A stretch of 64,000 nt of DNA, taken from contig JAUPFP010000035.1 of NCBI GenBank assembly GCA_036925085.1, positions 559,501-623,500 of the forward strand, written 5' to 3'. Within the stretch, counting starts at the first letter, position 1. Each line of letters starts with the position of its first letter. A program made the position numbers and the translations under genes. The notes under the pieces were generated by a model. It saw only the letters and a list, made by a program, of their open reading frames with translations, ran no database searches and had not been told where the DNA came from. The stretch comes from Brachycybe producta. Taxonomy: Eukaryota; Arthropoda; Diplopoda; Playtdesmida; Andrognathidae. This document shows positions 1 to 14,400 of this stretch, piece after piece.

Positions 1-3000
1 ATAAGTAAAATTATGAAGAAAAAAAAAGGGTTGGCCAACTTCACGATGTGTTTAAAGTATTTTACCATAGGCCCACTTGTAACTTTTCGGGTGGTTTTAT
101 GCTGCATACTCTTATTATGTAACGAGGTATGATTACCGATTACCAATTACAATTTACAGTAAAAATGATTTACTATTCAGTGATTTACAATTTTTTTTTT
201 CTCCACCCTTTACTTGATGATATACCTTATTTTTTTAAAAAACGGTTTCATAAACAATTTAGGTTACTGTGCCATCATTAGGTGCGCATGCCTCTGGTAA
301 AAATGAAAATTGATAGTTAATTTTGTACGATAGTTGTTTTCGTTGTTGTGTAAGGTTATGAGAAAGGCAAATTTCGTTTGTGGGAGTCTGAAAACAATAG
401 AATGGTGATGGCAGCCTATAATTAATTATTTTAGTTTGTACGTTTTTTTTTTGGTCAGACAAAAAATGTGTAAGTTTTAAGAAAAAAAGGAATCTTCTCT
501 TATTTCTTATAATCAGAACTTCCGGCTTATCTAACAATTTTAAAACCTAAAGGGAAAAAAAAAAATCAGATTTTACTTTTATGCTAACACCTTCTATAAC
601 GTTCACTTTTTATTATTTATTGTTATTGTTGTTTTTTGCTTTTTCGTAAGCATGTGTATAGCTTGGACCTCACTTGAACTTTGAACTACTATTTTAAATG
701 TAATTTTAGAACATTTTATTTTATGGGGCAGTTTTTGTTGATGAAAAGCCAAAATTAGTGATGGATTTAGGTTGAATTTTAAAAGAAATTATAATTGCAA
801 TTTGCTAGAAGGAATGAAAGACTTCAGAAGTTAACAGTAATTAACAATTTTCTTTTTTGCAATTTGAATAAAAGATTTCTGCAGTGCCTTGGGTTGAATA
901 TATAAAGTTAAGCAAATGCTATTACTTTTGAAACTGTAGAAAATGCAGAAATTTCGTTTGAATCACAAAATATTAGCAAAAGGGTATTACAACAACAACA
1001 ACAAACAACTATCTTTCACGTAATGCTAGATTTACTATTAAAAAATGATAATTGTATTCTTGCATGAATAAAACCAAGTAAATGCCTTGCTTTTGTAGTA
1101 GGTTTAATATCTCAATGTAAGATGAATGATAATTATTAATTAAGCAGCCATGGATATACCTGTACTTTACAGCAAAGTATAGTCACCACCGGTGGCGTAG
1201 CCAAGGGGGGATCCATGTGTCTGGACCCCCCACCCCACCCCCTCACTTCCCAAAATTCTATCTACCAGGCATAGACGTTCTGCAAGCCACTTTTGCATGT
1301 CGCAGTGTGCCACCTTTTAGCAGACATTGCATCATTTGATTTCATATGATGCATATATTCTAGGCGACGCAGCGCGGCACTGTTACGCCATAGTGGGCAA
1401 CTAGCTTTATTCTGAAGAAAGATTTTTGGACCCCCCTCCAATGACAAAAATATCCTGGCTACGCCACTGGTCGCTACACTATAACTTCATGCTTTTGACA
1501 TCGAAGGCATTGACAAGGCAGCAAGGCTTTTGCAATTTTGGCTAATAGAAAATGGGTAATAACAAAAGTTCTCAAGAAACTGTTTGTTTTAGTCTGTTGA
1601 GCTGGTTTGCTATCATCCATTTTTATCACACCTTTATTATATAATAACCAAAAGTTGCAAATATTTTTAAGAAACTACATAAAGGAAATAAAACAGTTTT
1701 ATTTTCCTCGTAAAACAATGTGTTTGTTTACAAAATACAAGTAAAAACGAAACAATTTTTGTTTTGTTGTGATTTGTGTTTATAATTTTAAATTATTATT
1801 TGCTTTTGTTGTCTTTGTTGATAAAAATAAAACACAATGCAACAATTTTTTGCGGGGTTTTTTTTTTTGTTTCTACATTGTTAATATTAAGACAAACGAC
1901 ACTCAAAAAATGTATTTGCAGTACTTTTGAGATTAATATTAATACCGTTATAATATATATGAAAAGCACGTATATTATGTCTACAGTTTCATTTTTTTAA
2001 TATTTTATCTGGGACGTTGGCCTGGTCTCTTGTAATTCTATTCGGTGCATTTATAATATGCACCAAAAATGTGATCCTGAATTAAAGAGAAATGGGAGGG
2101 GGACGATTTTTGGTAGGAGTTATTTTTAGTTGTAATTTTTTTTTTCTTCCACGCGTGAAACCCGTGCACCAGGGTTAGTTTTTATATTTGTTTTGCTGAC
2201 ACATGTCTTGTGTGTCTGGAATCTCTCTTGTGTAAAAGGGGGAATTGGAGGGAAAAAAAGTTTTCTGGGGAAACATGAGGGGGATTTAAAAGAGGAAAAG
2301 AGTCCTCCTGTCATGGATTAACTGTTTTGCCCCTAGTCAAAGTGAGGATTTCTTTCTTGATTTTTTTTTGTCTTGTGTTTTATTATTACATTGTGTATAT
2401 GCATAATGCACATACACAGATGAGGGTAGGTGAAACTACAGGGTGATTGTTTCAGTTGTGCACCATTTCAGAATGGAATAACTTTTACAGAAAAGTTGTA
2501 AAGCTAAATAATGATGAGTACTATGGCCATATTTCTAAATTCTAAGTGTTAACTAACGCTTTGCAACGTTAACAATGCTCAGTTGTTCGAGGCTACGGTC
2601 TGTTTTTTAACCCGTTGCTAACGTTGTGGATCTTTAGCTGACATTTAGAATTTGGAGAATGTGGTCCTGTAAGTCCGTTCAGTTAATAAGCTGTTTGTAA
2701 AAAAGCTTGAGATGAACGGTGCGCTTTTCATTTAATAAAAAAGGCCGAGTTGTGATCAGTCTTTGAAAGTGCCTCATTTATAGCCAGCTCTAAGGAGCTC
2801 CTTGACGAGTAGCTTCAACACTTTGAAGGCTAGAGAGTTTTTCAACAAAAAGTGATTTAGTCAATTTTTAAGTAGCAGTTTAAAATATGCAAATAAAAGA
2901 TCAGTTCATTGAATTTTGTTTATTCTGCATTTCAGAAGCAATATTAAGAAGAAACTGAAAGTATTTAAGAGTACTGTAAATAAATCACTGAATTTTTTTT

Positions 3001-5292
3001 TGTGTGTGTTTTTCACTTTAAAGTTGGGCTAAAATTCAAACAAACAAAAATGCCACATGACTTTCACTTGAAATTTTCTCATTTCCAAACTGTCATAGAA
3101 AGATTATTTAAAAAATATCCACGTAAAAATAGTTTGACGTGTTTCTAGTTTCTAAAACACTTTGCAAGTCTTTTAAAAGTTGTTAAAACACGAAGAAATT
3201 ATCCCATGCTTTTTCGTGCGAAATGTTAAATTTTTATAGCACTGGTGCACAAGTGACACAACCACCCTGTATAGGCTGTATTAGAGTGAAAGCAGTTTTT
3301 GATTATTGAGAGTCTACTTGCAGTTAGTTGTTCATTCAAGGCAATCTAGAGAAGTACACTTGGTGTGTTTGGTGTGCTCTCTTTAGTGTAGGCCTACGGT
3401 TTTTTTGGGGTTTGTTTGGTCCCCCTTCGTTATTCCTCATCATCAGTGTCCATCAATCTGTCGCATCTGTATGTGTTTGTGTCAAGCGTGTCTCTCTTTT
3501 GAGGGGATGTTGAGGGGTGAGAGTTGAACGGAAAGAGAGAGAGAGAGGGAGTGGGGCAGTGAGTGACTAAATGAATGAATGAAGGGAAGGGGAAATTGTT
3601 CTACACGATTTAAAGGACTTTTTAAATCCATCTTTAGTCCAAGTTCACTCAACTGGGCATGTTACAATAATTCATCTATAGATTGTCATCTATCATCAAT
3701 ATGGATTTCATATTCAAAATCAAATTCGTTTGATTTGTTTCCTTCCTTACAACTTCTGTTGTGTTTTTTTTTTGTGTAGAGTGAGAGTGGTGGGGGCCTC
3801 TCTTTCTGTTTGTTTGATTGGGAATTCTATTGTAGCGTATATTCATTTGCATTTTTTTTGTCGCATCAACGTCTCTTTCTGCGTGTGTCTGTATTTGGTG
3901 TGGTGTGTGTTTGTATTATGACATGGGTCAGTTATTTGGATATGTGTTTTGGTGGCTGTCATACGTGGAAAGACAAGAGGAAGAGGAGAATGAGGAGGAG
4001 GAGGTTTCTCAGGTGCGGAGTAGCAGCAGTGACGCGACTGCATTTAGACGCGTGTTTGTTCTCATAGTTTTCTCTTTTTTTTGTTAACCACATGTGATAT
4101 ACTTTTTTTTTAATTGTGGTGCATAATTTATAACACTGACGTTGTGAGAGCAATTTTCACCTCAAGTTTTTTTTTTTTTATCAGGAGTTAAAATCTTTGA
4201 AATTGAAACAGTTTCCGCGGAGTTAATTTACTGAAAGATCTTTCGTGTAGCTGGATATTTGTTTATACGTCATTCAGGTGTTAATATCACATTGAGAATT
4301 ATTTATCTTCGATTTTTTTAAAGAGAGGAGAAGCTTCTTTTAAAACAGAAAATTCAAAGTTTATTTGAGACTTGAATAATTCTATAATTAAATTCTACAT
4401 AATCATATTTAAAAGTGAAAGGTTTTTTGTTGTTGCCATTTTTAAAAGGAGGGTTTTTCATTTTTTTTTTCTTCTCACTTTTAAATTGGCTGATTTGCTT
4501 TAAAATTTTGTTCTTTTTAACAATTGCTTCAAAATAATTGCATTTTTGGGGGGTTTTTTTTATGTTTAAAACAGATTCGTGGATTTTTTTTATTATTTAA
4601 CATCAAAAAGTCACTAAATTTAATTGTCTGGCTATTCTGCATTTTGAAAACAGTTTTTAAGAAAACGTGAAACTGTTTTTTTTTTTTTAGAAACTAGAAG
4701 TGTAATTAAAACACATAAGACTGTTCTTACAACACGACCTTATCATATTTGTGTTTTTCGACGTTTAGATCCAACATGAAATGGAAAACAAAAATCTAGA
4801 ATTTTGAAATCGTGTCTTAAAAAGTTTATTTTTTAAAAAATATCATTGTAAAAGTTCTCTAAAAGTTGTTTGTGTTTACTTCTAATTTTTAAAACACTTT
4901 CATTTTTCTCATCTGATATTCAGACTATAAGCACAGATTTTTATTTCATTGTTCTGTTAAATTTTTAATTGCTGACTGAGCTTCTAAAAAAAAAAAGCTA
5001 AAAGAATCTCTCTTTGCACCCCCTGTGTCTGTATTTTACTTGAGGTTAATCTTAATTTTTGCCTTGATAATATCTCTGATGATAGGTGGTAACCTAAGAT
5101 ATCATCATCATCGTTAACATTCTTAGATTTCATTGAAATCGTCATTATTATTATATTGCCTTGAAAGCGAGTCATATTGTCTGAAGTGGATAATTCGTTA
5201 TATTTGTGTTTTTAACTTCGTTCCGAGACATGTGAAGAAATAATGTTTGTCTAATGTCAAGTGCCGAAGTTTTGTTTCGGACAGCCGCAACG
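1..5292. other. Non-coding sequence upstream of the first CLASP exon
   Basis: No convincing coding exon is seen here. The stretch is AT-rich with many poly-T runs. It contains a hAT-like foldback element (1190-1469), a GT-rich and then GA-rich low-complexity tract (about 3330-4020, with a short GA run near 3531-3548), and fragments of dispersed AT-rich repeats. It may hold the promoter and 5' UTR of CLASP, or an intron leading to more distal CLASP exons outside the window. The sequence does not decide between these. Confidence 0.5.
1190..1469. mobile_element. hAT-like non-autonomous foldback element (GTGGCGTAGCC termini)
   Basis: The left end reads CGGTGGCGTAGCC and the right end GGCTACGCCACTG, an imperfect terminal inverted repeat. 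The inner edges carry G-rich and C-rich tracts (GGGGGGATCC; GGACCCCCC). The flanking 8-mers GTCACCAC (1182-1189) and GTCGCTAC (1470-1477) agree at 6 of 8 positions, compatible with a decayed 8-bp target-site duplication of hAT type. A related copy lies at 48038-48337, and a one-sided fragment of similar sequence at about 8640-8700. No transposase coding is present. Confidence 0.65.
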
Positions 5293-5497
5293 ATGGCTTC
5301 CGATGATCGATCACCTTATTCCTCCTCCTCCTTCATGCTCAATGGTGTATCCAATGGAATATCGTCAACTGATGTGAATGACATAATGGCTTCACTTTAT
5401 AGTGAAGATCAAAATTGGATTATGTTATTTGATAATGCTCTACGTCAGCCTGTGGTTCGATCACAAAGGTGTTGCTCGTGTGAACGTAATCATAAAG
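5293..5497 (+). CDS. CLASP: Likely first coding exon of CLASP (unique short N-terminus)
   Basis: The 68 residues begin MASDDRSPYSSSSF and end in a Cys/Arg-rich stretch (RCCSCERNH). The exon ends after one base of a codon. The next exon, 15 kb downstream, restores the frame and reads GSRDDEPDRAI followed by PLSKLAAAKRAS. This resembles the DDEE...RPSSAAS junction that follows the alternative first exons of vertebrate CLASPs. The exon itself has no recognisable domain. It matches the architecture of isoforms that start downstream of the first TOG domain. Its assignment rests on phase and position, not on similarity. Confidence 0.55.
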
Positions 5498-8400
5498 GTA
5501 GTACGACTACTAGCATTGTATTTATTATTTATGACACTGTTGATGTTTTTGCATGTTTTTTTTTTTTAAATTGTGCGTTGTGTTTACAAATAACAGGATC
5601 CACATCTGCTGTTTAAATTAGATTATGAATATAGGCAAGGTTTTTTTTTTGGAAATGATAACAAGAATTATTGATAGCAATTGAGTGTGTTAAGCAATTA
5701 ATATTGCAGAGTTTGAAAGAATAAATTCTAGATTATCTTGTTGGCTGTGTTCAAACTACAAGTTCCTATTTTTATAGGACTGAGTAAAGGCGACTGAGTA
5801 AAGCCTCGTTTTCACGATGGGAGTTGCTTTCATGACTGCTACTGTTGTCAGAAGACCACATGATAGTCACTATCACACTATCTCGTTTGACTAGATAGTT
5901 GATAGTACTGTCGCAATAGTAAAGGCGCATTCACACTAGGCTGGATTGCAAGCCGCTGGTTGCTGCTGGCTATTGGCAGCAACAGCAAACAGCAGCTGCT
6001 TTGGGTTCACACTTGTCCAATCACTGCTGGTATTAGCAGTGCAAGTCATCCAATCACCATCTTGCAGAAACACAAACTCTAAGAACCAACCTAAGCAGCG
6101 GAGTGTCAACTACCCACCAGTGCAACTACCAACGACACTGGCTGGTAGCACACTGGTAGTAGCGGGAAGGGAGTCACATGACCCGCTGGTAGCTGTTAAA
6201 GTTGGACATGTTCAACTTCACCAGCCGCTGTTAAAATCACTAGCCTACTGGAGAAAGCAGCTGCTGGTAGCAGTTCACACTATGCTGCTAGAGGGCTACA
6301 ACCAGCCAGCAGCAACCAGCAGCTGGGAAACCAGGCTAGTGTGAATGCGTCATAATAGTTGTTGAGTGACCGCTTGTAGGGAAATATATAGGGAGAGACA
6401 ACAATGTTGTTGACTCAATGATAAATCTGTGAAGTAGACGTCACACTGTCATGACAGAACTATCACTATAACTTCAAGACATGTAGACAGTTGCTATCGT
6501 GAGAGTGAACTATCGCAACTTTCATGACAGCTACTCTCACGAAAGAACTATTGCCGTGAAAACAAGGCTTTAAGCACCAAACTGAATAACCCTGAGAGTA
6601 TTGACGTTTATTCAGTTTGGAATTTGTTCTGTTTTAGATGCTATATACATTTTTTTTTGGTTCATTTTAGCCTCAGTGTATTGCCTTACGCATTATTGCA
6701 TTCCTTTGGTGCGCCACACCGATATATTATTATAGTTAATTCCATGGTTAAAACTGTCTGTAGCCCTAGAAACGGGACATGTGCTGTGTGACACGAGGCT
6801 ACGAGGAGAACAACGCAGGCCGGCTAATAAATCATAATATGGGTGCGAGAGTTAAATAATAATAGGCATACTAAGGCCTTATTTCTGCATTTGTGGTCGA
6901 AATATTTCATTGAACCATTTAAGGATTGTAAAAAAAAACCATCCTGGGTAAAATTATAATTAAATGTATCTTTTTTAAAAATATGGCGCTCTATCTTTGC
7001 AGTCAAGCAACGTCGTAGCTGACATGTGGAGCATATTTCCTAGTTTTTCCTGCTATGAATCGTCGCGTTTGAGCTGCATATATACAATCTTTTTTTCATG
7101 CAGATTTATCGATTTTATGAATATATAAACGAAATGAATGAAATGTAATGCGCAATACCGCATTCAGTCTTCAGGAACACTTCATAATTGCACTTCTATA
7201 TCTTGAAAATCTTATCTAAATCACTTGTATTTTTTGTGGCCATGAAAATTAAATGGTTGTGTTTGGGTTGTGGACCACTGCGGGGAAAAAAAAACGCTGT
7301 GGTCATAAATGGTTTGACAGCAAAGTGCACGAAAAAAGATACGCCTCTATTGGTGGGTGGGGTGGACCTTTAAAACCTATTACAGTTAAGAGGTTGGAGG
7401 CCTAGTGATTCACATTTTTGTTGTTGTAGTAAATCGTATTGTGGTGGTTTTACTTTTAGGCAGTTCCTTGTTCCATTTGGCGCTCAATCAGGGCAGCCTT
7501 TAAGCTTGCATTTTGTTTTGAGCAAATTTCAGCCATTCTGTAAAGACTGGCTTAAAAATTAAGAGCTGCTAATTTCATCCAAAAAGTTGCTATAACTCTT
7601 ATTACTCTGCCTTTTTGAAGAAGAACTGTGAGGTTAAAAGTTTAAAACTGTATTTTTTTGTCAGGTATTATTACCATATTGGTAATGTACTGATTACTAA
7701 AACGTTTTTGTGGTTTGTTGTATAATATGGCCCAGTAAGGTAGTGTAGACCTATAAGGCTACGTTTAGAGTCATTATTGATTGGTGACGTCCTCCGGGCT
7801 CTGTATTTAAAATTATACACAGGTCAGGTCTTAAAATTACAACTATGAACTTGGCATTAATTTAAAAAAAAAATGGTTGGTGTCATTATTCTGTTAAGTA
7901 GTGAATTAAATGGAAGCAATTGTATGGAAATCAATTTAAAACTTGGGTGTTGCTGCTTGCACCTTTCATTTGAAATTGATTCAGAATTAGTTACTGACAG
8001 AAGCAAAGCTATTGTATTCCAAATTATTCTGGAGTGCAATGACGTCATACGTAGCAAGGTCCATGTGCGAATCAAAGTTCTACAAATTGAAATTGTGGTG
8101 GAGTTTCCGCTTTTGTTGCTTTGCATGCTCACGCTCGCTCGCATTTCGTATAGATTTTATTTTATGCTTGAAAATAGTTTGTAATTAGGACGGACACTGA
8201 AATCGTATTTTTTATTCGCATATTCACGAAACAGCGAAATAAATTCTAAACGAGAGACAGTTTTACAGTTTGTCTTATTTTAGTATTCCGAACATGCTCG
8301 AAGAAATTTGTAAAGTTGTAAATTTATGTCTGCTGTGAATAGAAATAAATATGAAATGTAGTTATTGATACCCGTTTACATTGCCAGCATTTGCTGACCA

Positions 8401-11400
8401 GCACTGCTGGAAAGTTTTTTTTTTTTTTTGGAGTTTCTGGAAAGTATCTTCAAGGCTGTGCTGATCAGCGTTTCTTTTTTTTTTGGCGGTGTAAACCGCC
8501 AACAATTGCTGTTAATAAACGCCTGACTATGACAACCGGACAACGTTTGTTGCCCAACGTTATCGTCTAGCAAACGCTTGTGGTGTGAACGGGGTTTAAG
8601 CATGGTTAAAAAATAAGTGAAAACATATTAAGCATGTCCTCGCACTAGCGTAGCTAGGGGGGGGGGGGGGGTCGGTCCGCCCCGGACGGCACTTTTTTTT
8701 GGGGGGCGGCACCAACGAAAAGAAAAGTTTTTTCTCCTGTCGGGATAGTAGAAGGAGCTTTATAAAACTCTGGCCAAGAAGAAATTATTAAAAAAAATTT
8801 TCGCTCGCTACGCTCGTGGAATGTATTCTGCCGTAACAGCCATATCTTGCGTAACGTTACTATCACGTAGTTGACACAACTATAGTATTGGATTTAGAAC
8901 TAGCTCAAAGCGCACATTTAATTCTACCTTAACCTTTTTGGTCCACGAAAATATGTCGACACCTAATTGACCGGCTGGTCAACCAATAGTGTGTGCATGG
9001 TGACGGTCTAGTTACATAAGTGCATACTATTGGCTTTCTGGGCTACCAGGCCATAACATGTTTGGCGATTTTTACATGAAGGTGGCTGAATAGATATTAT
9101 GTTTTTGTTCTCTCAGATGGCGATACTGCAGCGGTTATTATGTTCTTCTATGGGACGGTCTCGTCCTCCATCAGCGGTTTTGAGAAAATTTATGTTTTTC
9201 AAAGCTCTAACGTTTTTTTAGGAGAAACTCAGAAACCATTACTTGTTCACAAACATTCAAAGTGTTTCTCATGAAAAAATGTCAATGGAAAACCCTGAAA
9301 GCGGGTTGTCGTTTCAACGGTTTTATTAGCCTGCTATAAAATGTTTATTTTTTTAAGATATTACCATGAAAAAACTTTTAGCATAATCTTTTATCATTCT
9401 AGTTTTGAAAACAATTTGAATTGTTTCATTATGTTGTTTCTAAAAAAAAAAAAAGGTACGCTTGTCGTTTTTGGGTCCAAATTTAACAAAAAAACGCCTG
9501 TGGAGGTTAGTATTAGAAACTGCAGCGGCGCCGTCTGCGGAAACGAAACAAATTAAATATCTATTCAGCCATGTTTTTAAAACTTTTTACAGCGTACTTG
9601 ACTATTTTACAACATGCTGGACACTTTTTATGTTTTTATGACAGTACACAAATATTTAAAAAAAATGAAATCTAGCGAATTCTGAAAAGTCTTTCAAGTT
9701 TTTTGTCAACGTGGAATGTCTTTCATTTATTAGGGATATATTCTACAAAGAAGTCTAAAATGAAAACTCTGCCGATTTCTTGTAGAAGTAACTTGAAGTT
9801 AAAATTCAATCAAAGTTCAACGGAATCTTCTACCATGAGTCGAGGATTTGAAAATTTGCTTCATTCGATTTTATGTTTATACTTTTGACAGTGAAATATT
9901 TTTATTTCTTGGTTTGAAATAAATTGAATTAGGTTTTTTCTTTTCTTTTCATGTTGTGGCAAATAAAGTGCAATGTTGTTGCAATTTTTTTAGACATGTC
10001 GTAAAACCGTTATTTCTTGGACTTCAGTCAATTATTACATCTCTATTATTCAACTAGAAATAGAAAACTTGAGTTTTTCAAATTTCGTCTAAACTAGAAA
10101 TCGTATTCGAACTTCTTTTTTTTAGACAGTTTCCAGGCATATTATTACATTTTGCATTATTGCATTTTGCATTGCATTTCGAATTCCCTCTCTAAGATAA
10201 ACAAGTTGTTTACAATAATTTGTGGTTAGGAAGATTCTACATCCTAGACCTTGGTGTCATCGTTGCCACTATCAATGGATTATCCAGCTTAAAGAACAAT
10301 TGCTTTATTCAGCAGGAGAAAAAAAAAGACTACTTTAAAATGTTCGAACATTGCCACATTTTTTAAATAGGAAAGAGAAGATTACGTTTATTGTTTGGAT
10401 TTTCTTCTTTATCTCATTTCAAAACTTGTTTTGCTGAAGTGATTTTCGATAATCGTGTTAATGGGATTAATGGCAATATTACACTGGGCTCGTAGTATGA
10501 GTGGCAGTGTTTACCTTAAAACTAATGATTGGTATCCCTACTTGTAGTGAGCTGTGAGCGTGCGTTAATTTTGATTATTGTTTAGTTTGTGTTGTTTTAA
10601 TTGCATTGTTTAGTTTGTTTCTTTATGAAGTTTCAAAATGTAATTAAATAACAGCACAAAAAATAAAATAGCCAGCAGTCGGAACTTTCAAAATTTTGTA
10701 GTTTCTTGAAAAAGACTAGAGTTATTGGTGACCAGTAGTGATTTTGGAACATCGGATGATTGAATATTTATGGGTTTGGATTACTGATGGTGGGTTGCCT
10801 GTGCTTTTATTTGTGTTTAATCTTTGTGAATCCCAGTTTTTCTTATTTTGGTTTGACGACTCGCTTTTGTTTGTTGAGTAATACAAGCCATATATAATTT
10901 TTTGTTGGCAACAAGTATAGTTAGGCTATTAGCAGTGCAGCAGTCTTGAGGTTATTAGCAAATTGCAACTTTGACATTGTTGGAGCCAACATCAAAGCCT
11001 TGCTGAAAGAATTTGTCAAGGGATATATCATCTATAAGGCATATGTCGTATCCATTTGGTGTAATTGTACATTTACACGAAATGTACTGTATGTCCATGC
11101 ATTTTTACGAAACGAACATAAGTTGGCCTGAGATGCAAAACGCGAAATGGACATTTGCATCAAATGGATGCGATGACATAAAACAAAATGGAAACAAGAA
11201 ATGTTATATAACTTCATCCAAATCAGTTGGTTTAAATCATACATCATTTAATATTCATATAAATTAGCACTTTGAACTGAAAGACAAATACGTTGAAAAA
11301 TGTTTAACATGAAAACGGATAACACGAAATAATTTTCTATCCGGTCCCTTATATATTTAACACGAAAAAATATTCCGATCCCCTTCCAACTTGAATTAAA

Positions 11401-14400
11401 CAGTTGTGTAAATACATTGTTTTAGAATTATTTTGTTTCGAAAAAGGTGAAAACGATTTGATGTGTTGTTTCATCATGCTTCCAAGGGAAACATTTTGTT
11501 GTTCTATTGTTATTCTTCTTATATTTAATACTATAGTAACTCCACTTGAGTCCACGAAGTATGTATTTTATTAGGTTTGTAAAATCAGTATAATACGATC
11601 GTAAAAATAAATTCACGTATGGTTACAATGGATGACGTTTCTATTTATTACGTCATGAATAGCTTAGACAGCGTAGTGCGTAGACACACTCCAGCGTGCT
11701 CGTGCTTCGTGACGTCATAAACGCAATATTAAGCAAAATTGGGCGTTTATCCCCCCCCTCTAATAACGTGGTCTCGATTCTGATGCGCTTAAGTTTCAAC
11801 TTTTTGAAAATTTCAACTGGTGGAAAATAGAGGACACGTGGCCCTTTGCCTATGATAGTGAATGGGGCGCGGACCACATGTCTTCTATTTTTCAAATTCC
11901 ACCAGTTGAAATTTTTAAAAAGTTCAAATTTTCATTCCAATGGAAACAAGGCCTAATAGAAAATCTCTAGTCAAATTTCGTTTTCCACAATGGTTGAAGT
12001 TACAATCGATTCTTGAATATTGTTGCCTCGCGTATCAAAGACTTTTGATTGCAATTTTCGAAGGGTTTTTTTTTACCTCCATTGCTCTTTAGAGCGTGCA
12101 ATGGAGGTATATAGGATTATGCAAGAAAAGGGGCAAAAAAGGATGTCTGTATGGCTGTATGTCTGGAACCCCGATTTTGTGGGTCGAAAACTCAAGAACG
12201 GAATGAGATAAAGACATGCAGTATTTTTTATTTGATTCAGTGGGTCGATATGATGATCCTGACGTAAAATCAGAACATTTTACCCAGGGGTTATTTTTTT
12301 ATGAATTTTTTAGAAACAAATTTTGAGTTTTTGGCCTTAAATTTTTGTGGGTGTTCGACTCTAAAACGGGGCCACCTACAACAAAATGTCATCGGACCTA
12401 AAATGATATACACATTACATACACCTAACCTAATTAGATTTTTCGATTTTTTAAAAACGTAAATTTAAAAAAAATCGAGATTCTTCTTCTTTCCAGTTGC
12501 AGCATTTGAAAGGAGGACTATTCCTATTATTTAGGAACGGTGTTCCTTTCTATGTTCTGTAATGTAAGTAATTAATTCTCATGTGTGTTTATCTGCATAC
12601 ACATGTGCGTAAGTGTGTACATGTGCATACACATGTAGCAATGAAAGAAAGTTGGTTATTTAATATATAAAAGCATATATTAAAGCAGTGGAGGTCTATA
12701 GGGTTCCTTGAATTCCTTGTTTTTTTATTTTACGCCCTTCTTAATTGTGCTAGACCATGTTAAAGGTCATTCACCTCAAAAAAAGGTTCATTTTGTAACA
12801 CAGCAAACAGTTCTTCAGGAACGTCTTTAGTTTTAAAGCTGTTGTTTTGAATGTATGATTGCTAGTCTCTGAGTTTCTATGCCAGTCAGTGGTTTCCTAT
12901 GGGCGTGTCTTGAAATTTTGAATCGTTTAATTTTATTTATTATTTATAATAAATTTTCAATTTACTGAAGAAAAAAAGCGAAATAAACAAAACTTTTCCT
13001 ATGACATGTACTTAGTAAATTCAGAATACGAATTTGGATTGAATGTGCAAATGATCACATGCACATGATCCATTTTTGAATCGACAAACCAGGATTGTCA
13101 AGCCAGAATGGATCGTCGTTTTGAAGCTTTAAACATTATTGGGCAGCCGTGTAAATTATATATTGGAGCAGCTTATCTGTTTTCATCAATTGCAAGAAAC
13201 ATAGGCCACATATCTAAAAAATCTTAATTGTTAGCAACATTCAGTTATTGCGTTATTATGGATACTATAATGAGGATGTGACTATTTTTCGGATTGCTCT
13301 TATAACGTTCCAAACCATTAGCTAACAATTCGAAAGTAGAAATGTTGCCAAAAACCCAAGTTTGAAACGAAACGTTCGAGAACAAATGCTACTTTTTATG
13401 TGTGGCTCGTTGACAGTTTCTTTTTGTAATTTGCGCGCGCGCCTCTTGTTCTTTTGGTACGACAAACAATAGCTCCATTCTATCAGTTAAAAAAGAGTGG
13501 GTTGATTTTAATTTAGAAGCTCCGTGTGTTGGATTGAGGTGAAGATGATGATGACATTTTTAATTAAATACACATATTTACGGTACATTTCCAATGCAAG
13601 TTAGTTAGCCATCATCCTACTAACTAAATATTTGAGCAAAGGTTGCACTTAGTGAAGTAATTATTTGTAGTTTTGTGTTGAACAATATGAAATGTAGATG
13701 AATATTTCTTAATTATACGCGTCTACACTTGGTAAACACATAATAACTAAGTTAATTATTGTTTGTTTGTTTGTTTTTTCTTCTATTACACAATCTCGAA
13801 ATTGAGCCACATTGGAAATGACGTCATTTTAGCGTATCTCCGTAATTTGTAATGACCGGGTCGTGCGTCAAATAGGTATAATCTTTGGCACCTTTATTAA
13901 CCGATTCGAATCTGATTTATTTCTTGTAAGCCGTAAGTAACTTACATAAAATATTTCTGGTGCTAGTGAAGGTGCTAAAAGCGTTTTTTTTTTATTGTTA
14001 TAACATCTTTAAAAAAAAAAATTTTTTATTGCAATTTGAAAATCATATTTTCGATAAACAATTAAACATTGATGCAACAATGATATCTTTTAAAACAAAC
14101 TTTTTATGGCAGTTTGTTCCAGTGTTTTATTTTGTTGACGGAATGAATGTTAGCAACGCAACTTTCAATGTTGTTGTTGCCAGGGTAAAGGTGATTTAAA
14201 TGAGATTCTGCAATTGATTTTTTAATTCATTGGTTATATTTTTAATGATTTTTTTAAAATGTTATAGCTCATTTTTGCAACTTAAAGTTTATTTACTTTA
14301 ATCAGTTAAAGTAAATGAAATTTGTGAAAATGTTACGTATGTTTTGTTTAATTTTCGCTGGTTTAACACACAATAATTAATATCTGAGTTTCAGCTTTTG

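Noticed and set aside
3328-4153. Cluster of overlapping small ORFs upstream of CLASP
   Set aside because: The GT-, GA- and T-rich low-complexity sequence is open in many frames; no family similarity or splice structure.
5946-6344. 132-codon ORF rich in Ala, Gln and Ser
   Set aside because: It coincides with the CAG/CTG-rich inverted arms of a foldback element; the open frame is a by-product.
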